From positions 44,866 to 108,865 of the forward strand of contig NZ_JADGDZ010000002.1 of the NCBI RefSeq assembly GCF_016744625.1: a DNA stretch of 64,000 bases, read 5' to 3'. How positions within the stretch are numbered: the first letter of the stretch is position 1; each line of letters opens with the position of its first letter. Below the pieces are notes generated by a model. That model saw only the letters and a list, made by a program, of their open reading frames with translations. It had not been told where the DNA came from and ran no database searches. Positions 26,382 to 35,128 of this stretch are shown here, one piece after another. This stretch comes from Winogradskyella sp. (GTDB lineage: Bacteria > Bacteroidota > Bacteroidia > Flavobacteriales > Flavobacteriaceae). A program made the translations under genes and the position numbers.

Positions 26382-26550
26382 ATTTTTTAGTTGGACTTGC
26401 GGTTGCTGGTTTCTTTGCTTCAGCTAATTTTTTAGCTTTCATTTTTTGCATCATCGGAGCAATTAAAAATGTTCCTAATGCGATTCCAGCGACGCCTGCT
26501 CCCACACAATACAGAATTGGTGTCCAGGCGATGTCGTTCTTGTTTGCCAT
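26380..26550 (-). CDS. Small single-span membrane protein
   Basis: 56 residues from the ATG at 26548-26550; the longer frame to 26691 is not needed and lies in the leader. One membrane helix (about 11-34), then a Lys/Ala-rich tail (KMKAKKLAEAKK). It is the gene just upstream of the capsid-like gene. Unknown role; probably a virion membrane protein. Confidence 0.55.
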   Translation of the reverse strand: MANKNDIAWTPILYCVGAGVAGIALGTFLIAPMMQKMKAKKLAEAKKPATASPTKK

Positions 26551-27067
26551 TCGTTTAATTATTGATTGATTTCGTTTTGAATTAGTTGGCGAGGTCTCTA
26601 AACCTTGATTGACTGCGAAGTTGAGAATGAATGGTAGTTTTTCCGCTGTCGCGAAAGGGACTTTGGGACGATGAATACTTAAAATATTCAAAAAATAAAT
26701 CTCTAACTATTGACTATTAACCAGAAAGGAGTAAATTGTATTTGAAGATATTTAAGATCGTGATTTCTTGGTTAACGAAATCTTTTGATGTTGGTTTATC
26801 CGTAGTCAGGTTTGGTATGCACTTCTCGTTAAGTGAACTAATAACAATTTTAAAAAACGTGATTATGATAAAAATTAATGAAGTAAAGAATTTTGTGAAA
26901 AATGAATATGGAACTATTTTTAATAGTATTGTCTGGAGTTTAGCGCTAGTGGAGAAGTGTGGTACCGATAACACCTGACTTAAGATAAGCACCCCAAGAA
27001 AGTTAATCAGCGAAAGAAATCAGGACGGCGCTGGGGAGGTTCGACTCCTCCCTTCTTCACCAATTTA
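26551..27067. other. Longest non-coding gap of the element
   Basis: 517 bases separate the packaging ATPase gene from the small membrane protein gene in an operon where most genes overlap. The gap holds a degenerate palindrome (GCTGTCGCGAAAGG, 26645-26658) and a tRNA-like structure at its end (26951-27062). An 80-codon plus-strand frame at 26736-26978 begins with TTG after an AGGAG-like box but runs into the tRNA-like structure. It probably contains the promoter for the capsid-side transcript. Confidence 0.5.
26951..27062 (+). tRNA. tRNA-like structure with oversized anticodon loop, ending in CCA
   Basis: A 7-bp acceptor pairs GGAGAAG with CTTCTTC, then a discriminator A and encoded CCA. The T-arm is canonical: GGAGG-TTCGACT-CCTCC. 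A D-like arm (GTG/CAC around a GG-containing loop) follows the acceptor. Where an anticodon arm is expected, CCTGA/TCAGG close a loop of about 41 bases instead of 7; the loop begins CTTAAGA, as in a Leu(UAA) loop. It could be a tRNA with an insertion, a decayed viral tRNA or a tRNA mimic. It lies on the opposite strand to the late operon. Confidence 0.5.
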
Positions 27068-27997
27068 TCATAAAGGACCACTCAACCCATCTTCGTGATA
27101 ACGTAACTTATCTGAAATCAATTTTACAATAGCCTCATTCTTGGTTTTGTAAATATTGTTTTCATTAAAATCTTGTTCATTTAAAAGCATCTTTACTTTT
27201 CTACTTTCTTCCTGGTCGATAAACTTTTTACAAGCCCTTATAAAGGCTGCGCGACTACAACCTTTAATGCGTTGCTCTCGCATATTGACATACACGAAAA
27301 AACTCTTCTGGATTTTATATTCAAGATCTGTAATCTTTCCCATTGCAAAAGCATTGGAACATAGTTCATATTGTTCATCTACGATAAGCTGACCGATACG
27401 CACCATTTGATACTTAGGAATACGTTCTCGATAGCGCGTCACATCATCTACTTGGTGGTGCAATCGCAACCACGTACAGTTTTGCCACTCAGAGGTTGTG
27501 ATTTTTGCTACAGACTGGTGCGTTAGTACGATATCAATCCCTTTATGACGCACTGTACAAAGCGCACCTATCATAGACTGTCCTTTTGCGCCTGTCATAT
27601 AATGGTCAATATCGTCTAAGACTACGAGACCATTTTTATAATGTTTCATAATCTTCGTAATGACTTCTTTTTTTTCGTCATTATCCATAGGCGAACCATC
27701 TGCGTTAAAAGGACGGATGCGTCTTGAAGAGACTTTGGTAAGTGCCTTCAAATGATTTGGGCTTACGGTTCTGAATTGTGGATAATCATCATCATTGGTA
27801 TCAAAGGCCAAAACCTTGCGACCTTTCTTTCCCATCACTAAATGATCCATCATATAGTGTTTGATCTCTTGTTTGTTGCGATAGGTTTTACCAACACCTG
27901 TTTCGCCACAAACGAGCATAATCATCGGTTGGCGTTCTAAATCTTCTTTCTTATAGCTTATGGGCTTACGTCCTCGATTAGATGTAGTTCCTGACAT
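27068..27997 (-). CDS. A32/FtsK-HerA-like DNA packaging ATPase
   Basis: 309 residues. Walker A GETGVGKT (31-38), Walker B LVVLDDID (124-131) and a later LTHQS sensor motif (158-162), in a compact single-domain P-loop ATPase without a C-terminal nuclease. This is the shape of the genome-packaging ATPases of tailless membrane viruses and of FtsK/HerA relatives, not of a tailed-phage terminase. Zot-like assembly ATPases are an alternative, but no membrane helix is present. It starts one base into the previous gene's stop, so it is coupled to the acidic protein at 27997-29019. Confidence 0.7.
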   Translation of the reverse strand: MSGTTSNRGRKPISYKKEDLERQPMIMLVCGETGVGKTYRNKQEIKHYMMDHLVMGKKGRKVLAFDTNDDDYPQFRTVSPNHLKALTKVSSRRIRPFNADGSPMDNDEKKEVITKIMKHYKNGLVVLDDIDHYMTGAKGQSMIGALCTVRHKGIDIVLTHQSVAKITTSEWQNCTWLRLHHQVDDVTRYRERIPKYQMVRIGQLIVDEQYELCSNAFAMGKITDLEYKIQKSFFVYVNMREQRIKGCSRAAFIRACKKFIDQEESRKVKMLLNEQDFNENNIYKTKNEAIVKLISDKLRYHEDGLSGPL

Positions 27998-29019
27998 TAC
28001 GAATTGCTTTGTGGTTCTTCAGCAACATCTAAGATTGGAATATCATCATCGACTTCTTCGACTTCTATATCTTGAATGGTAGGTTCAGGTTTAATTACTT
28101 TTTCTTTAAGTGGCTTTTGTTCTGGTTGCGCTTTAACGCTGCGCTCTCCCTGCGGTCGTGAATCTCGCACGCTCGATTTCGAGAAAGCATAATTAGCACT
28201 ATCTGTATCGTCCTTATTTTCATCTTCCTCCTCAATATCTTCTATTTCAGTCTCACCTTTTTCTTGGCGAACGATATCGAGAATGCGGTTTTCAAGTAGA
28301 CTGTTCTCTGCACGCACTTCCATAACGACTTGTGCTTTTTTCATCAAAATGGAAATGACTGCACCCATTAATTGCTGTTCTGGCGTGAGCTTTTTAGCTT
28401 TCTTACGAAGTACTTGAGCAAGCAATGGTCTAAGTAAAGCTTGATCTTCTTTGTCAAGCTTTATACGCTCTACATTCTTTTCATTTTGCTGGTCTACAAC
28501 CTGAATGATTTCTTCAAACTCATAGAACTCTTGGTGCTTTTTTATTTTTACGAAGTAACCACCGCCAACTGCAAGAACATTGTTAGACATTCCCAATATC
28601 GCATCGGCTGCTTGATTAGCTTGCGCGAGCGGAACTTCAAAATCTTGGTCGGTTACGGTTTCATCAGCTTCAGTATCAAATCCATTTCCGTTGATTTCTT
28701 GCTCTGGAGCATCAAGTGGTTCTTGCTCTTTTTCCTTTTCGACCTTGGCTTCGACCTTAGTTCTAAAATCTGTTTGAGTATTTCCGCTGCGTCCAGGTTC
28801 TAATTCATCAAGGGTCTTATGCTCTTGTTCTGGTTTCCAAACGTTCCAGCTTTTTTGTTTTTCTTCATCTGCATCAACAGGACGTTCACCACCTATGTCT
28901 TTTTCAATCACTGGTTGGTTAAGCGGACTACTATCTTCGTTTTGAAGTTGTTCAAAATTGATTTCTTCTGGAGTTGCAGTTAGGGCATCTTGTACCTCTT
29001 GGGCTATTTTATCTTGCAT
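27997..29019 (-). CDS. Acidic, partly disordered protein upstream of the packaging ATPase
   Basis: 340 residues. A long Glu/Asp/Gln-rich N-terminus (1-125), a helical central domain (about 125-265, FEVPLAQANQAADAILGMSNN to LLENRILDIVRQEKGE) and an acidic tail. No membrane span or catalytic motif. Tight coupling to the ATPase suggests a packaging partner or scaffold. I do not recognise the family. Confidence 0.55.
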   Translation of the reverse strand: MQDKIAQEVQDALTATPEEINFEQLQNEDSSPLNQPVIEKDIGGERPVDADEEKQKSWNVWKPEQEHKTLDELEPGRSGNTQTDFRTKVEAKVEKEKEQEPLDAPEQEINGNGFDTEADETVTDQDFEVPLAQANQAADAILGMSNNVLAVGGGYFVKIKKHQEFYEFEEIIQVVDQQNEKNVERIKLDKEDQALLRPLLAQVLRKKAKKLTPEQQLMGAVISILMKKAQVVMEVRAENSLLENRILDIVRQEKGETEIEDIEEEDENKDDTDSANYAFSKSSVRDSRPQGERSVKAQPEQKPLKEKVIKPEPTIQDIEVEEVDDDIPILDVAEEPQSNS

Positions 29020-29023
29020 AGGC

Positions 29024-29476
29024 TTAATTCAATTTTGCAATAAAATTGATGATGTTGTTTTCGAGGATTTTGAATTTTTCTACAAAAGGTTTGTAGAATT
29101 GTGGGATGGAAAGAATCTCATCGCACTTGTGGTAATTGTATAGTATGGCACGTTTGGACTGCTTAAAACTCTCGCCAATCTTTGCATAACTAGAATCTGT
29201 ATATTTTTTGAGTAAATAATAACAGGACATACGAGCCTCACGATACTCTTGAACGCTGCTGGTGTAGAAGTTTTCTTCTTTTAAATCAAAGACTTCAATG
29301 CTTTGTGAAATAATAAAAACGAGAAGAAGTTTTACTTTCTCCTTGTCTTGAGTGGTAAGCTCTGTATTGCTGGTTAAACTATCAATAACCTCAATGGTTT
29401 TTTGAAGCCCAAACTTTCCAATTAAGGAATCTATACTCTGCTGTAAATCGTGGTAATCGTGTGCTGTCTTTTTCAT
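29024..29476 (-). CDS. Small protein with DnaA domain IV-like helix-turn-helix
   Basis: 150 residues from the ATG at 29474-29476; the longer frame starts with TTG. The C-terminal part (REARMSCYYLLKKYTDSSYAKIGESFKQSKRAILYNYHKC) has the helix pattern of the DnaA domain IV HTH, in which the hydrophobic helix, a turn with I-G and a K/R-rich recognition helix follow one another. The N-terminal half is helical. No ATPase domain is present. It is the first gene of the packaging block; it may recognise a packaging or replication site, or regulate late genes. Confidence 0.5.
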   Translation of the reverse strand: MKKTAHDYHDLQQSIDSLIGKFGLQKTIEVIDSLTSNTELTTQDKEKVKLLLVFIISQSIEVFDLKEENFYTSSVQEYREARMSCYYLLKKYTDSSYAKIGESFKQSKRAILYNYHKCDEILSIPQFYKPFVEKFKILENNIINFIAKLN

Positions 29477-29699
29477 TGGGCAATCGCCGAATTGTTTGAC
29501 AGGCAAACTACTAAAAGTTGTTTTTCAATTTATTTACAAAAAGTTTATAGAAGATTTACTTTAGTTTTCACTTGAGTAGGTGCGAATGTTTTTTAACTTG
29601 TATACTTTTTTAATATAGCGCATAAACTACTACTTAACCATTTGCCTTTGTGATTTGAATAAAGATAGAATTCAAGGTTTGGTAGCTTAATAAAATAGA

Positions 29700-31631
29700 A
29701 TGTATTTATCAAAACTAAGCATAGAAAATTTTAGAGGTATCAAGAAAATGGTACTGGAATTCCACAAGCGAATCAATATACTTATTGGAGAAAACGGAAG
29801 TAATAAATCTGCTGTCATAGATTCCATACGCTTACTATATAATATGGGAGAGCCACTTAGGGATTTATCTGTTGGTTTCTCTGACTTTCACGAAAGTATC
29901 ACTAAAAACGAAGATGACTCTATTGCAGTCGAGCGTGCAGATAAAATCACAATATCATTTGAGTTTAGAGGCCTATCTGCATCACAAAAAGGAGCTCTTT
30001 ATGAATATATGGTTATAGATCCAGATGATGACACAAATGAGTATGCAGGCATCACATTAACTTTTGAGAACAAAGGTGGTAAATACCCAATATCTTCATA
30101 TTATACTGGCAATGTAGAAGGACAACGTGCAGATTATAAAACTTTTGAAATTTTCCAACATTATTACTTAAGTGGTTTAAGAGATAGCACAAGAGATCTT
30201 TTAAGTAACCGAGGAAACGTGCTGGGTCGTGTTATTAAAAGACGCGTAGAAAAAAATGGGTCTGAGGCAACTATCGAGCAAATAATGACAGATGCAAATG
30301 ACAGATTGCTTGAGCAACCAGAAGTCTCTGAAACTCGATTAGGAGTAAATGATAATTTATCTGGTATTTACCAACGTTTTAGAGATAATCAAATAGGGCT
30401 TCAAATTGAGCAATCTAAAACAGAATATATTGTAAATGCAATCAAGCCTTATTTACCTCACAATAGAACTTCATTAACTGGAGACGGTTTTTCATTGTGG
30501 CAAAATAGTTTAGGACAGAACAACTTAATCTACATTGCAACAGTCTTAGGAGATATAAAGCATCAAATTGAAGAAAATAAAATTCCTCATTTTGCCCTAT
30601 TAATAGAAGAACCAGAAGCGCACTTGCACCCTCAGCTTCAATTAAGTTTGTATGGCTTTTTACGAGACTCCAGTACTTCTAAAAATAGCCAACTATTTAT
30701 TACTAGCCATTCGCCTACGTTAACATCAAAAGTCCCATTAAAGAACCTAATTCTTTTAGATGACAATGCATTTAGACTTTCAAAGCAGTTTGAAAACAGA
30801 GATGATGAAAGTATTGTGGAAAACACCGTAAAAGGTAACGCAGTTAAGGATGCTCGATTCAAATTCAGAAAAGATCAATTAGAACGTTATATAGACGTTA
30901 CCAAATCTCAATTGCTGTTCGCAAAAGCTGTTCTATTCGTTGAGGGTATTTCTGAAGAGTTACTTATAACGGCATTTGCCGAACTAAAAAAGTATCGTTT
31001 AGAAGATTATAGGATTGAATTAGTAAACGTAGGAGGTACAAGTTTTTATCCTTTTATGCATTTGTTTAATTCGTCGAAAGACGAAAAGGCAATTACTAAA
31101 CCTATTTCTATTCTAACAGATAATGACAAATATCCCAAATCAAAAAGTAAGGATTATAAGTTTGACAAGCTTATAGCAGATGGTTATAAAGTGTTGAATG
31201 TATTAGATAATGAGATCCAATCTGCTGCCCCAAATTCAAGGGTTGCTAATTTGAAATCTGTTGCAAATAGCAGAGATCATATTAAAGTTTTTGATGCTGA
31301 GAAAACATTAGAATATGAGCTTGCACTTGCAAACATTCCCGAAGAAAGAGCTGATTTACAAAACAACTTCCTTTTTAAATATATAAAGAAAATTGACGAT
31401 GATAAGGCATCTAGTATTTTAGAATACCTCGAGACGGTTAAAGATGAAGACTGGGATGAAAGCTACAGAAGAAAAACTGCAATTTTGTTATGGAAAACAT
31501 TTACTTCAAAAGGGGCATTTGCACAAAATTTCTCACTCTACTTATTGAAGAACATTAAAAGGGCTCGGAAGGAATTTAAAGTTCCAAAATACATTCGCAA
31601 AGGGTTGAAACATTTAAGGCAAGGAGTATGA
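29700..31631 (+). CDS. gajA: Gabija GajA: OLD-family ATPase-Toprim nuclease
   Basis: 643 residues. An N-terminal ABC-type ATPase with Walker A GENGSNKS (30-37) and the EEPEAHLHP segment (about 303-311), followed by a Toprim domain with LFVEGISEE (about 414-422) and the acidic pair in LTDNDKY (about 472-478). In Gabija, GajA is a DNA-nicking nuclease held off by normal nucleotide levels. It is on the plus strand, against the surrounding late operon, and overlaps gajB by 4 bases. It is cargo of the element. The 29477-29699 gap holds its promoter. Confidence 0.85.
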   Translation: MYLSKLSIENFRGIKKMVLEFHKRINILIGENGSNKSAVIDSIRLLYNMGEPLRDLSVGFSDFHESITKNEDDSIAVERADKITISFEFRGLSASQKGALYEYMVIDPDDDTNEYAGITLTFENKGGKYPISSYYTGNVEGQRADYKTFEIFQHYYLSGLRDSTRDLLSNRGNVLGRVIKRRVEKNGSEATIEQIMTDANDRLLEQPEVSETRLGVNDNLSGIYQRFRDNQIGLQIEQSKTEYIVNAIKPYLPHNRTSLTGDGFSLWQNSLGQNNLIYIATVLGDIKHQIEENKIPHFALLIEEPEAHLHPQLQLSLYGFLRDSSTSKNSQLFITSHSPTLTSKVPLKNLILLDDNAFRLSKQFENRDDESIVENTVKGNAVKDARFKFRKDQLERYIDVTKSQLLFAKAVLFVEGISEELLITAFAELKKYRLEDYRIELVNVGGTSFYPFMHLFNSSKDEKAITKPISILTDNDKYPKSKSKDYKFDKLIADGYKVLNVLDNEIQSAAPNSRVANLKSVANSRDHIKVFDAEKTLEYELALANIPEERADLQNNFLFKYIKKIDDDKASSILEYLETVKDEDWDESYRRKTAILLWKTFTSKGAFAQNFSLYLLKNIKRARKEFKVPKYIRKGLKHLRQGV

Positions 31632-33448
31632 ATATAGATATTACTCCTGAACTTCAAGCCTATCTGGATGCCGAAGGTAAGGTTGTCTTAAATGCGTGTC
31701 CTGGTGGTGGAAAAACAACAGCCATAGCACAAAAAATTATTAACCTTGAGCCAGGTTACCGCAAAAAGTACAATACTTATTCTGGAATTGCTTGTTTATC
31801 CTTTACAAACGCAGCAAAAAACGAACTGAACGAAACATATAATAAACTTAGTGGTCAAACCTTATCATATCCTAGTTTGGTAAGTACAATAGATAGTTTT
31901 ATTAATATTTACATTACGTTACCATTCTACTATTTGTTACAGAGAAATTTTGCAAGGCCTAGAATCTTAGATAATAATTCAAGACTTGATTCATTTTGGA
32001 AAATCAAATACAATAAAAATGGAAAGCTAGTTGATGGTATTACCTACAAAATGAACGGCTTCAAAGCAAAAGATGATAGAAGTATCTACTTTTTATATCC
32101 CCCTTCACAAATTAGGCTTGAGCCTAATGGTAGTTATACTGTAAAAGGAAATGCACCTTCAGAAGATAAAGTTGATCTTGAAGTTTTTAAAGAATACTGT
32201 AAGTATATAAAACAATGGCAGTTTGAAAAAGGTCTTATTACAACAAATGACTCTTCGTTCATAGCTTTGACATTACTACGCAAAAACCCAAAAATAGCGC
32301 AATGGCTTGTTAAACGATTCCCACATATTATTATAGACGAAGCACAAGACAACTCACTCTTGCAGCATCAGATTTTTGAAGAATTACAATCTCAAGGCTT
32401 ACAAAACATTGAATTCATAGGTGATCCATATCAAAGTCTCTACGAGTTTAGAGACGCAAATCCCCAACTATTTCTTTCGAAATTTGAAGATGATGGTTAT
32501 CAAGGTTTAGAACTTACAGACAATAGAAGATCTCCCCAGCATATCATAGATTGTTTTTCATTATTGAGACCGGATAGTGTTTCAAAAATCAACTCTGCTT
32601 GTGCAGAAGACCTTGAAGAACCTATCTTAATTTATAGATATAGATCAGACGATCGAAGCGCAATAATCCAACATTTTGATAATTATTGTTACGTAAATAG
32701 TTATGATGACCGTAAAGTTGTTGTAAGAGGAAATACAGTTAGAAATAAAATGCTTGGAAGAAATGCACTACAGCAACCCTGGAACGAGAGGCTTCCTTAT
32801 GATCTTATAACAGCGAGAATAGAGTACGAGGACAATAATCTAAAGGAAGCTATTAAAATAATGAGATATATCACTGTCGAAGTAGAAAACCCTGAAGCAA
32901 ACCATTCTACAAAAGCTCAGATTAAGGAAGAACTATCTCACGACTTTGAGAACAACGCGAGATTGATAAAACTTATTAAAAATCTGCCAGCTCTTACTAA
33001 TACGGTAGCTGAATGGTCGGTTTTATGTCCTGCCTACTTTGAAAAGCACTTAGATGTTGATGTCAAATTATTATTTAAGTTGAAGCGAGCTTCAAAATAC
33101 TTTGATAAATCAACACGTGATGAACCGGTAAGTGATCATTTTAACCGTGTCGATATTGCAAAAACAAATGCTCTTACTACTGTTCATCAAGTAAAAGGAA
33201 AAACTCTAGACGCTATTCTCGTATTTTTTGATGAGAAAAACCATAAACAGAATATGAATTTTAGAGACATAGAACCTGAGCCAAATGGCTTTATATCGGA
33301 AAAGAAGAGAATTATTTACGTTGCAATGTCAAGAGCCAAACATTTATTGGCAATGGCTTTTCCCGTAACCATAAGTGAAAAGCAGATTACCGATAAATTT
33401 GGGGATAAAGCTATCTTAGTCAATTCTGTAGACCTTACGGACGAATAA
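31628..33448 (+). CDS. gajB: Gabija GajB: UvrD/PcrA-like helicase
   Basis: 606 residues. Superfamily 1 helicase motifs in order: CPGGGKTT (24-31), IIIDEAQD (about 235-242), DPYQSLYEF (about 265-273), VHQVKGKT (about 518-525) and YVAMSRAK (about 564-571). It is shorter than UvrD, as is usual for GajB. It starts in the gajA stop (ATGA). Together they form an abortive anti-phage system. Its stop lies 4 bases from the stop of the convergent late gene, so the insertion left no spacer. Confidence 0.85.
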   Translation: MNIDITPELQAYLDAEGKVVLNACPGGGKTTAIAQKIINLEPGYRKKYNTYSGIACLSFTNAAKNELNETYNKLSGQTLSYPSLVSTIDSFINIYITLPFYYLLQRNFARPRILDNNSRLDSFWKIKYNKNGKLVDGITYKMNGFKAKDDRSIYFLYPPSQIRLEPNGSYTVKGNAPSEDKVDLEVFKEYCKYIKQWQFEKGLITTNDSSFIALTLLRKNPKIAQWLVKRFPHIIIDEAQDNSLLQHQIFEELQSQGLQNIEFIGDPYQSLYEFRDANPQLFLSKFEDDGYQGLELTDNRRSPQHIIDCFSLLRPDSVSKINSACAEDLEEPILIYRYRSDDRSAIIQHFDNYCYVNSYDDRKVVVRGNTVRNKMLGRNALQQPWNERLPYDLITARIEYEDNNLKEAIKIMRYITVEVENPEANHSTKAQIKEELSHDFENNARLIKLIKNLPALTNTVAEWSVLCPAYFEKHLDVDVKLLFKLKRASKYFDKSTRDEPVSDHFNRVDIAKTNALTTVHQVKGKTLDAILVFFDEKNHKQNMNFRDIEPEPNGFISEKKRIIYVAMSRAKHLLAMAFPVTISEKQITDKFGDKAILVNSVDLTDE

Positions 33449-33451
33449 TAT

Positions 33452-33928
33452 CTATATCCGCTCCACCTCATACCGATACTTAAAAACACTAGTCCTTACC
33501 ACACGATACTTCCCAATCACCGTATTCCAACCCAACTGCGTTTTTACACCCAAATCTCGAAACGTAGAGCCAGCAATATTTCGGACACGTCCCATTTTTA
33601 CTAACTCCTCTAAAATAGCCTCGTCATTAGCAGGTTTTGCAGCTTCCTTTTTAGGTGCTACTTTTTCAAGTTCTGGTTGTTCTTCTAGTGCATCTTCAAT
33701 TTCATTGAACTCTAGTTTATCGGCATACTCTTCATCGATGTCCTCTAAGATTTCTAAATCCAGTTCCTCAAGCTGTTCGTATAAACTCCCTTTTTCACAA
33801 TCTGAAACTGTTTCAAGCAGTTTATACATTCTATCAAAGATTTCTATTTTTTCTTGAATGGGTTGTAATAGCAATTTCTTATCCAGCTTGTTATTTTTCA
33901 GGAAACCCTGATGTTCTATTTTCTTCAT
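33452..33928 (-). CDS. Unknown acidic protein
   Basis: 158 residues. A helical, acidic first two-thirds (LEEQPELEKVAPKKEAAKPANDE) and a basic, beta-like C-terminus (GRVRNIAGSTFRDLGVKTQLGWNTVIGKYRVVRTSVFKYRYEV). No membrane span. Unknown function; it belongs to the minus-strand operon that Gabija interrupts. Confidence 0.5.
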   Translation of the reverse strand: MKKIEHQGFLKNNKLDKKLLLQPIQEKIEIFDRMYKLLETVSDCEKGSLYEQLEELDLEILEDIDEEYADKLEFNEIEDALEEQPELEKVAPKKEAAKPANDEAILEELVKMGRVRNIAGSTFRDLGVKTQLGWNTVIGKYRVVRTSVFKYRYEVERI

Positions 33929-33932
33929 AATC

Positions 33933-34178
33933 TTATGTTGTTATTGGGATGAGTTCCTGTTTATCTGCAATAGCATTTTCTAAAACGTTAGAAAGTGCTG
34001 CTGTCGCCAGAGAGGTCACGATAATGATACCAGTAGTTTTTAAAAGTTCGGCACCTTTGGGTATTTGTAGTTTTAACTCCTTTGATGGATCATTCTTACC
34101 TAAATTGTAATAGATAAGCGCTTCGGCAAAACCTATTGCGAGTCCAGCGCCTGTGATGATTAATACTTTTTTATTCAT
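33933..34178 (-). CDS. Small two-span membrane protein
   Basis: 81 residues with two hydrophobic segments (about 4-24 and 47-67) separated by a charged loop. It sits 2 bases downstream of its operon neighbour. Unknown function; the size and topology fit a virion membrane protein or a pinholin. Confidence 0.5.
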   Translation of the reverse strand: MNKKVLIITGAGLAIGFAEALIYYNLGKNDPSKELKLQIPKGAELLKTTGIIIVTSLATAALSNVLENAIADKQELIPITT

Positions 34179-34180
34179 AG

Positions 34181-34801
34181 TTATTTGGTAGCTTTTTCTT
34201 CCATTTTGTCATACTTCTCCTTGATGGCCAGTTCGCCAGCTTCGGCACGTACAAAGTTGATTCCGTAGGTGTTCATAATACCTCTGTGCGCTCGCAGCAG
34301 AATCTTCTCGGCTTCTTTCTGCATCTTCACATTATCCTTATGCGCTGGCGGAATCAAATTAGCAATCGCGATAAAATGATTTTTGATTTTGGTGTGGCGC
34401 ATCGGCTTGGGCTTCTTAGGCTCGTTCTTGCGCTTTTCTTCGTTAAAACGTTTGATTTTTAACCGACACGCCTTGATGTCTTTACTCAAACTATCCAGTT
34501 CTTTCTTAACGGTTTTAGTAGGTTCTTTGTCCTTTTTTGGAACATCCTTTTTAGACTCAGTAGATTCTTTTTTAGAAGTCTCTTTGGGTTCCTTCTTTTC
34601 GGCTTTCTCAGCTTTTATGGCTTTAGGTGCGAGACGTTCCACTAACAGAAAAACCTTCTCGATATTTTCTTTGGCAATCTCTTCAAAAGCCTTTTTATCA
34701 TTGGTTTCTTTGTAGTCATCCAGTATGTCCTGCACAGCAGTTTGTAATGCTTCAGGTTGCACATTGCTCATATCGAGCGCTTGTAATTGTTGTATGGTCA
34801 T
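34181..34801 (-). CDS. Lys-rich protein related to conserved flavobacterial element proteins
   Basis: 206 residues. A helical N-terminal region, a Lys/Glu/Thr-rich disordered stretch (about 70-110) and a basic C-terminal domain (MRHTKIKNHFIAIANLIPPAHKDNVKMQKEAEKIL). No recognised motif. Charge suggests DNA or RNA binding. It lies between the modification/helicase genes and the packaging block. Confidence 0.5.
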   Translation of the reverse strand: MTIQQLQALDMSNVQPEALQTAVQDILDDYKETNDKKAFEEIAKENIEKVFLLVERLAPKAIKAEKAEKKEPKETSKKESTESKKDVPKKDKEPTKTVKKELDSLSKDIKACRLKIKRFNEEKRKNEPKKPKPMRHTKIKNHFIAIANLIPPAHKDNVKMQKEAEKILLRAHRGIMNTYGINFVRAEAGELAIKEKYDKMEEKATK

Positions 34802-34810
34802 CGTTTTTTT

Positions 34811-35125
34811 TTAAGCTGCGATTAGTAATTCTAGTTCCAGAAGGTCTAACGCTCTGGCACGTTCCTTTTCTTGTAGGCGTATAATTTCTTTAGCATCGCT
34901 ACGTTTGTCTTTCTGCTGCATTTTAGGATGTAACATCTCATATAAAAGTGCATCTGCTTCTTCTGCTTTTGCATCAGATTTACTGAAATCTTCAGAAGTT
35001 GATTTAATCACTTCCCAAGCCTTAACAGGATCAAGTTTACTACCTGTGAGATCTACAATCTCATCTTGATTTTTAATCTTCAACGCCTTGAGCGCTTCCT
35101 TGGTTATATTCTTCGTTTTATACAT
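34811..35125 (-). CDS. Small helical protein
   Basis: 104 residues, mostly helical and charged (KITSTSEDFSKSDAKAEEADALLYEMLHP-like segments by shape), without a membrane span. Not recognised. It sits directly between two operon genes with gaps of 3-9 bases, which supports it as a real gene. Confidence 0.5.
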   Translation of the reverse strand: MYKTKNITKEALKALKIKNQDEIVDLTGSKLDPVKAWEVIKSTSEDFSKSDAKAEEADALLYEMLHPKMQQKDKRSDAKEIIRLQEKERARALDLLELELLIAA

Positions 35126-35128
35126 TTT

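Noticed and set aside
26736..26978. 80-codon plus-strand protein
   Set aside because: It starts with TTG, runs into the tRNA-like structure and has no neighbour on its strand; mentioned only as part of the gap.
26995..27030. Group I intron inside the tRNA-like anticodon loop
   Set aside because: About 34 extra bases are far too few for a self-splicing intron.
26691..27062. tmRNA gene
   Set aside because: The T-arm and CCA look right, but the acceptor partner lies only 112 bases upstream and not at the start of a roughly 360-base RNA, and no tag reading frame with tmRNA pseudoknots was seen.
27068..27997. Zot/filamentous phage assembly ATPase
   Set aside because: No membrane helix and no pI/filamentous coat genes around; packaging ATPase fits better.
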